Assembly (NCBI GenBank): GCA_016840695.1
Contig: JAEORV010000152.1
Coordinates: 1-5,364, forward strand
Length of the DNA stretch: 5,364 bases
DNA from: Promethearchaeota archaeon
Lineage (GTDB): Archaea; Asgardarchaeota; Lokiarchaeia; Sigyniarchaeales; SOKP01
Reading direction: 5' to 3'
This document shows, piece by piece, positions 5,324 to 5,364 of this stretch. The first letter of the stretch is position 1. Each line of letters begins with the position of its first letter. Both the position numbers and the translations under genes were made by a program. A model generated the notes under the pieces. That model was not told the DNA's origin. It ran no database searches and saw only the letters and a list, made by a program, of their open reading frames with translations.

Positions 5324-5364
5324 TGTAGAGTGTGCCAAACTTTGTTTTTTCTACCAACACGAAC

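Overview
The window is AT-rich and looks archaeal. It encodes two proteins of families that are largely archaeal: an endonuclease Q-type PHP nuclease and a COG1665-type nucleotidyltransferase. Two genes are preceded by an archaeal TATA box (TTTATATAT), and three starts carry TGAT, complementary to the AUCA in the archaeal 16S 3' end. Two ubiquitin-like proteins plus a long Lys/Glu coiled-coil protein suggest an Asgard (Lokiarchaeia-like) archaeon. That lineage call is an inference; no rRNA or other marker gene is present.

Layout. (1) Positions 1-1113 hold two tail-to-tail paralogous ubiquitin-like (Ubl) genes. The left one (+) encodes a protein with an N-terminal membrane anchor, a helical middle and a C-terminal Ubl domain without a terminal glycine. 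The right one (-) encodes a small soluble protein with an acidic leader and a Ubl domain ending in Ala-Gly, at the position of Gly75-Gly76 of ubiquitin. The domains match at 30 of 76 ungapped positions by my hand alignment. (2) Positions 1114-1300 are a divergent promoter region. (3) Three co-directional genes follow: a 402-residue coiled-coil protein (1301-2509), the nucleotidyltransferase (2591-3628) and the EndoQ-like nuclease (3692-5002). The gaps of 81 and 63 nt allow either an operon or separate promoters. (4) A small four-cysteine zinc-ribbon gene (5033-5275, -) converges on the nuclease gene and has its own TATA box near the right edge.

How they may work together. EndoQ enzymes nick DNA 5' of deaminated bases and abasic sites, so the right half suggests DNA repair, with the uncharacterised nucleotidyltransferase as a possible partner. 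The left half suggests a Ubl-based module, one membrane-tethered and one soluble and possibly conjugatable, beside a filament-like coiled-coil protein. No E1, E2, E3 or deubiquitinase gene is present, so conjugation is not demonstrated. No tRNA, rRNA, CRISPR array, insertion sequence or attachment site was seen, and no gene-free stretch exceeds 300 bases.
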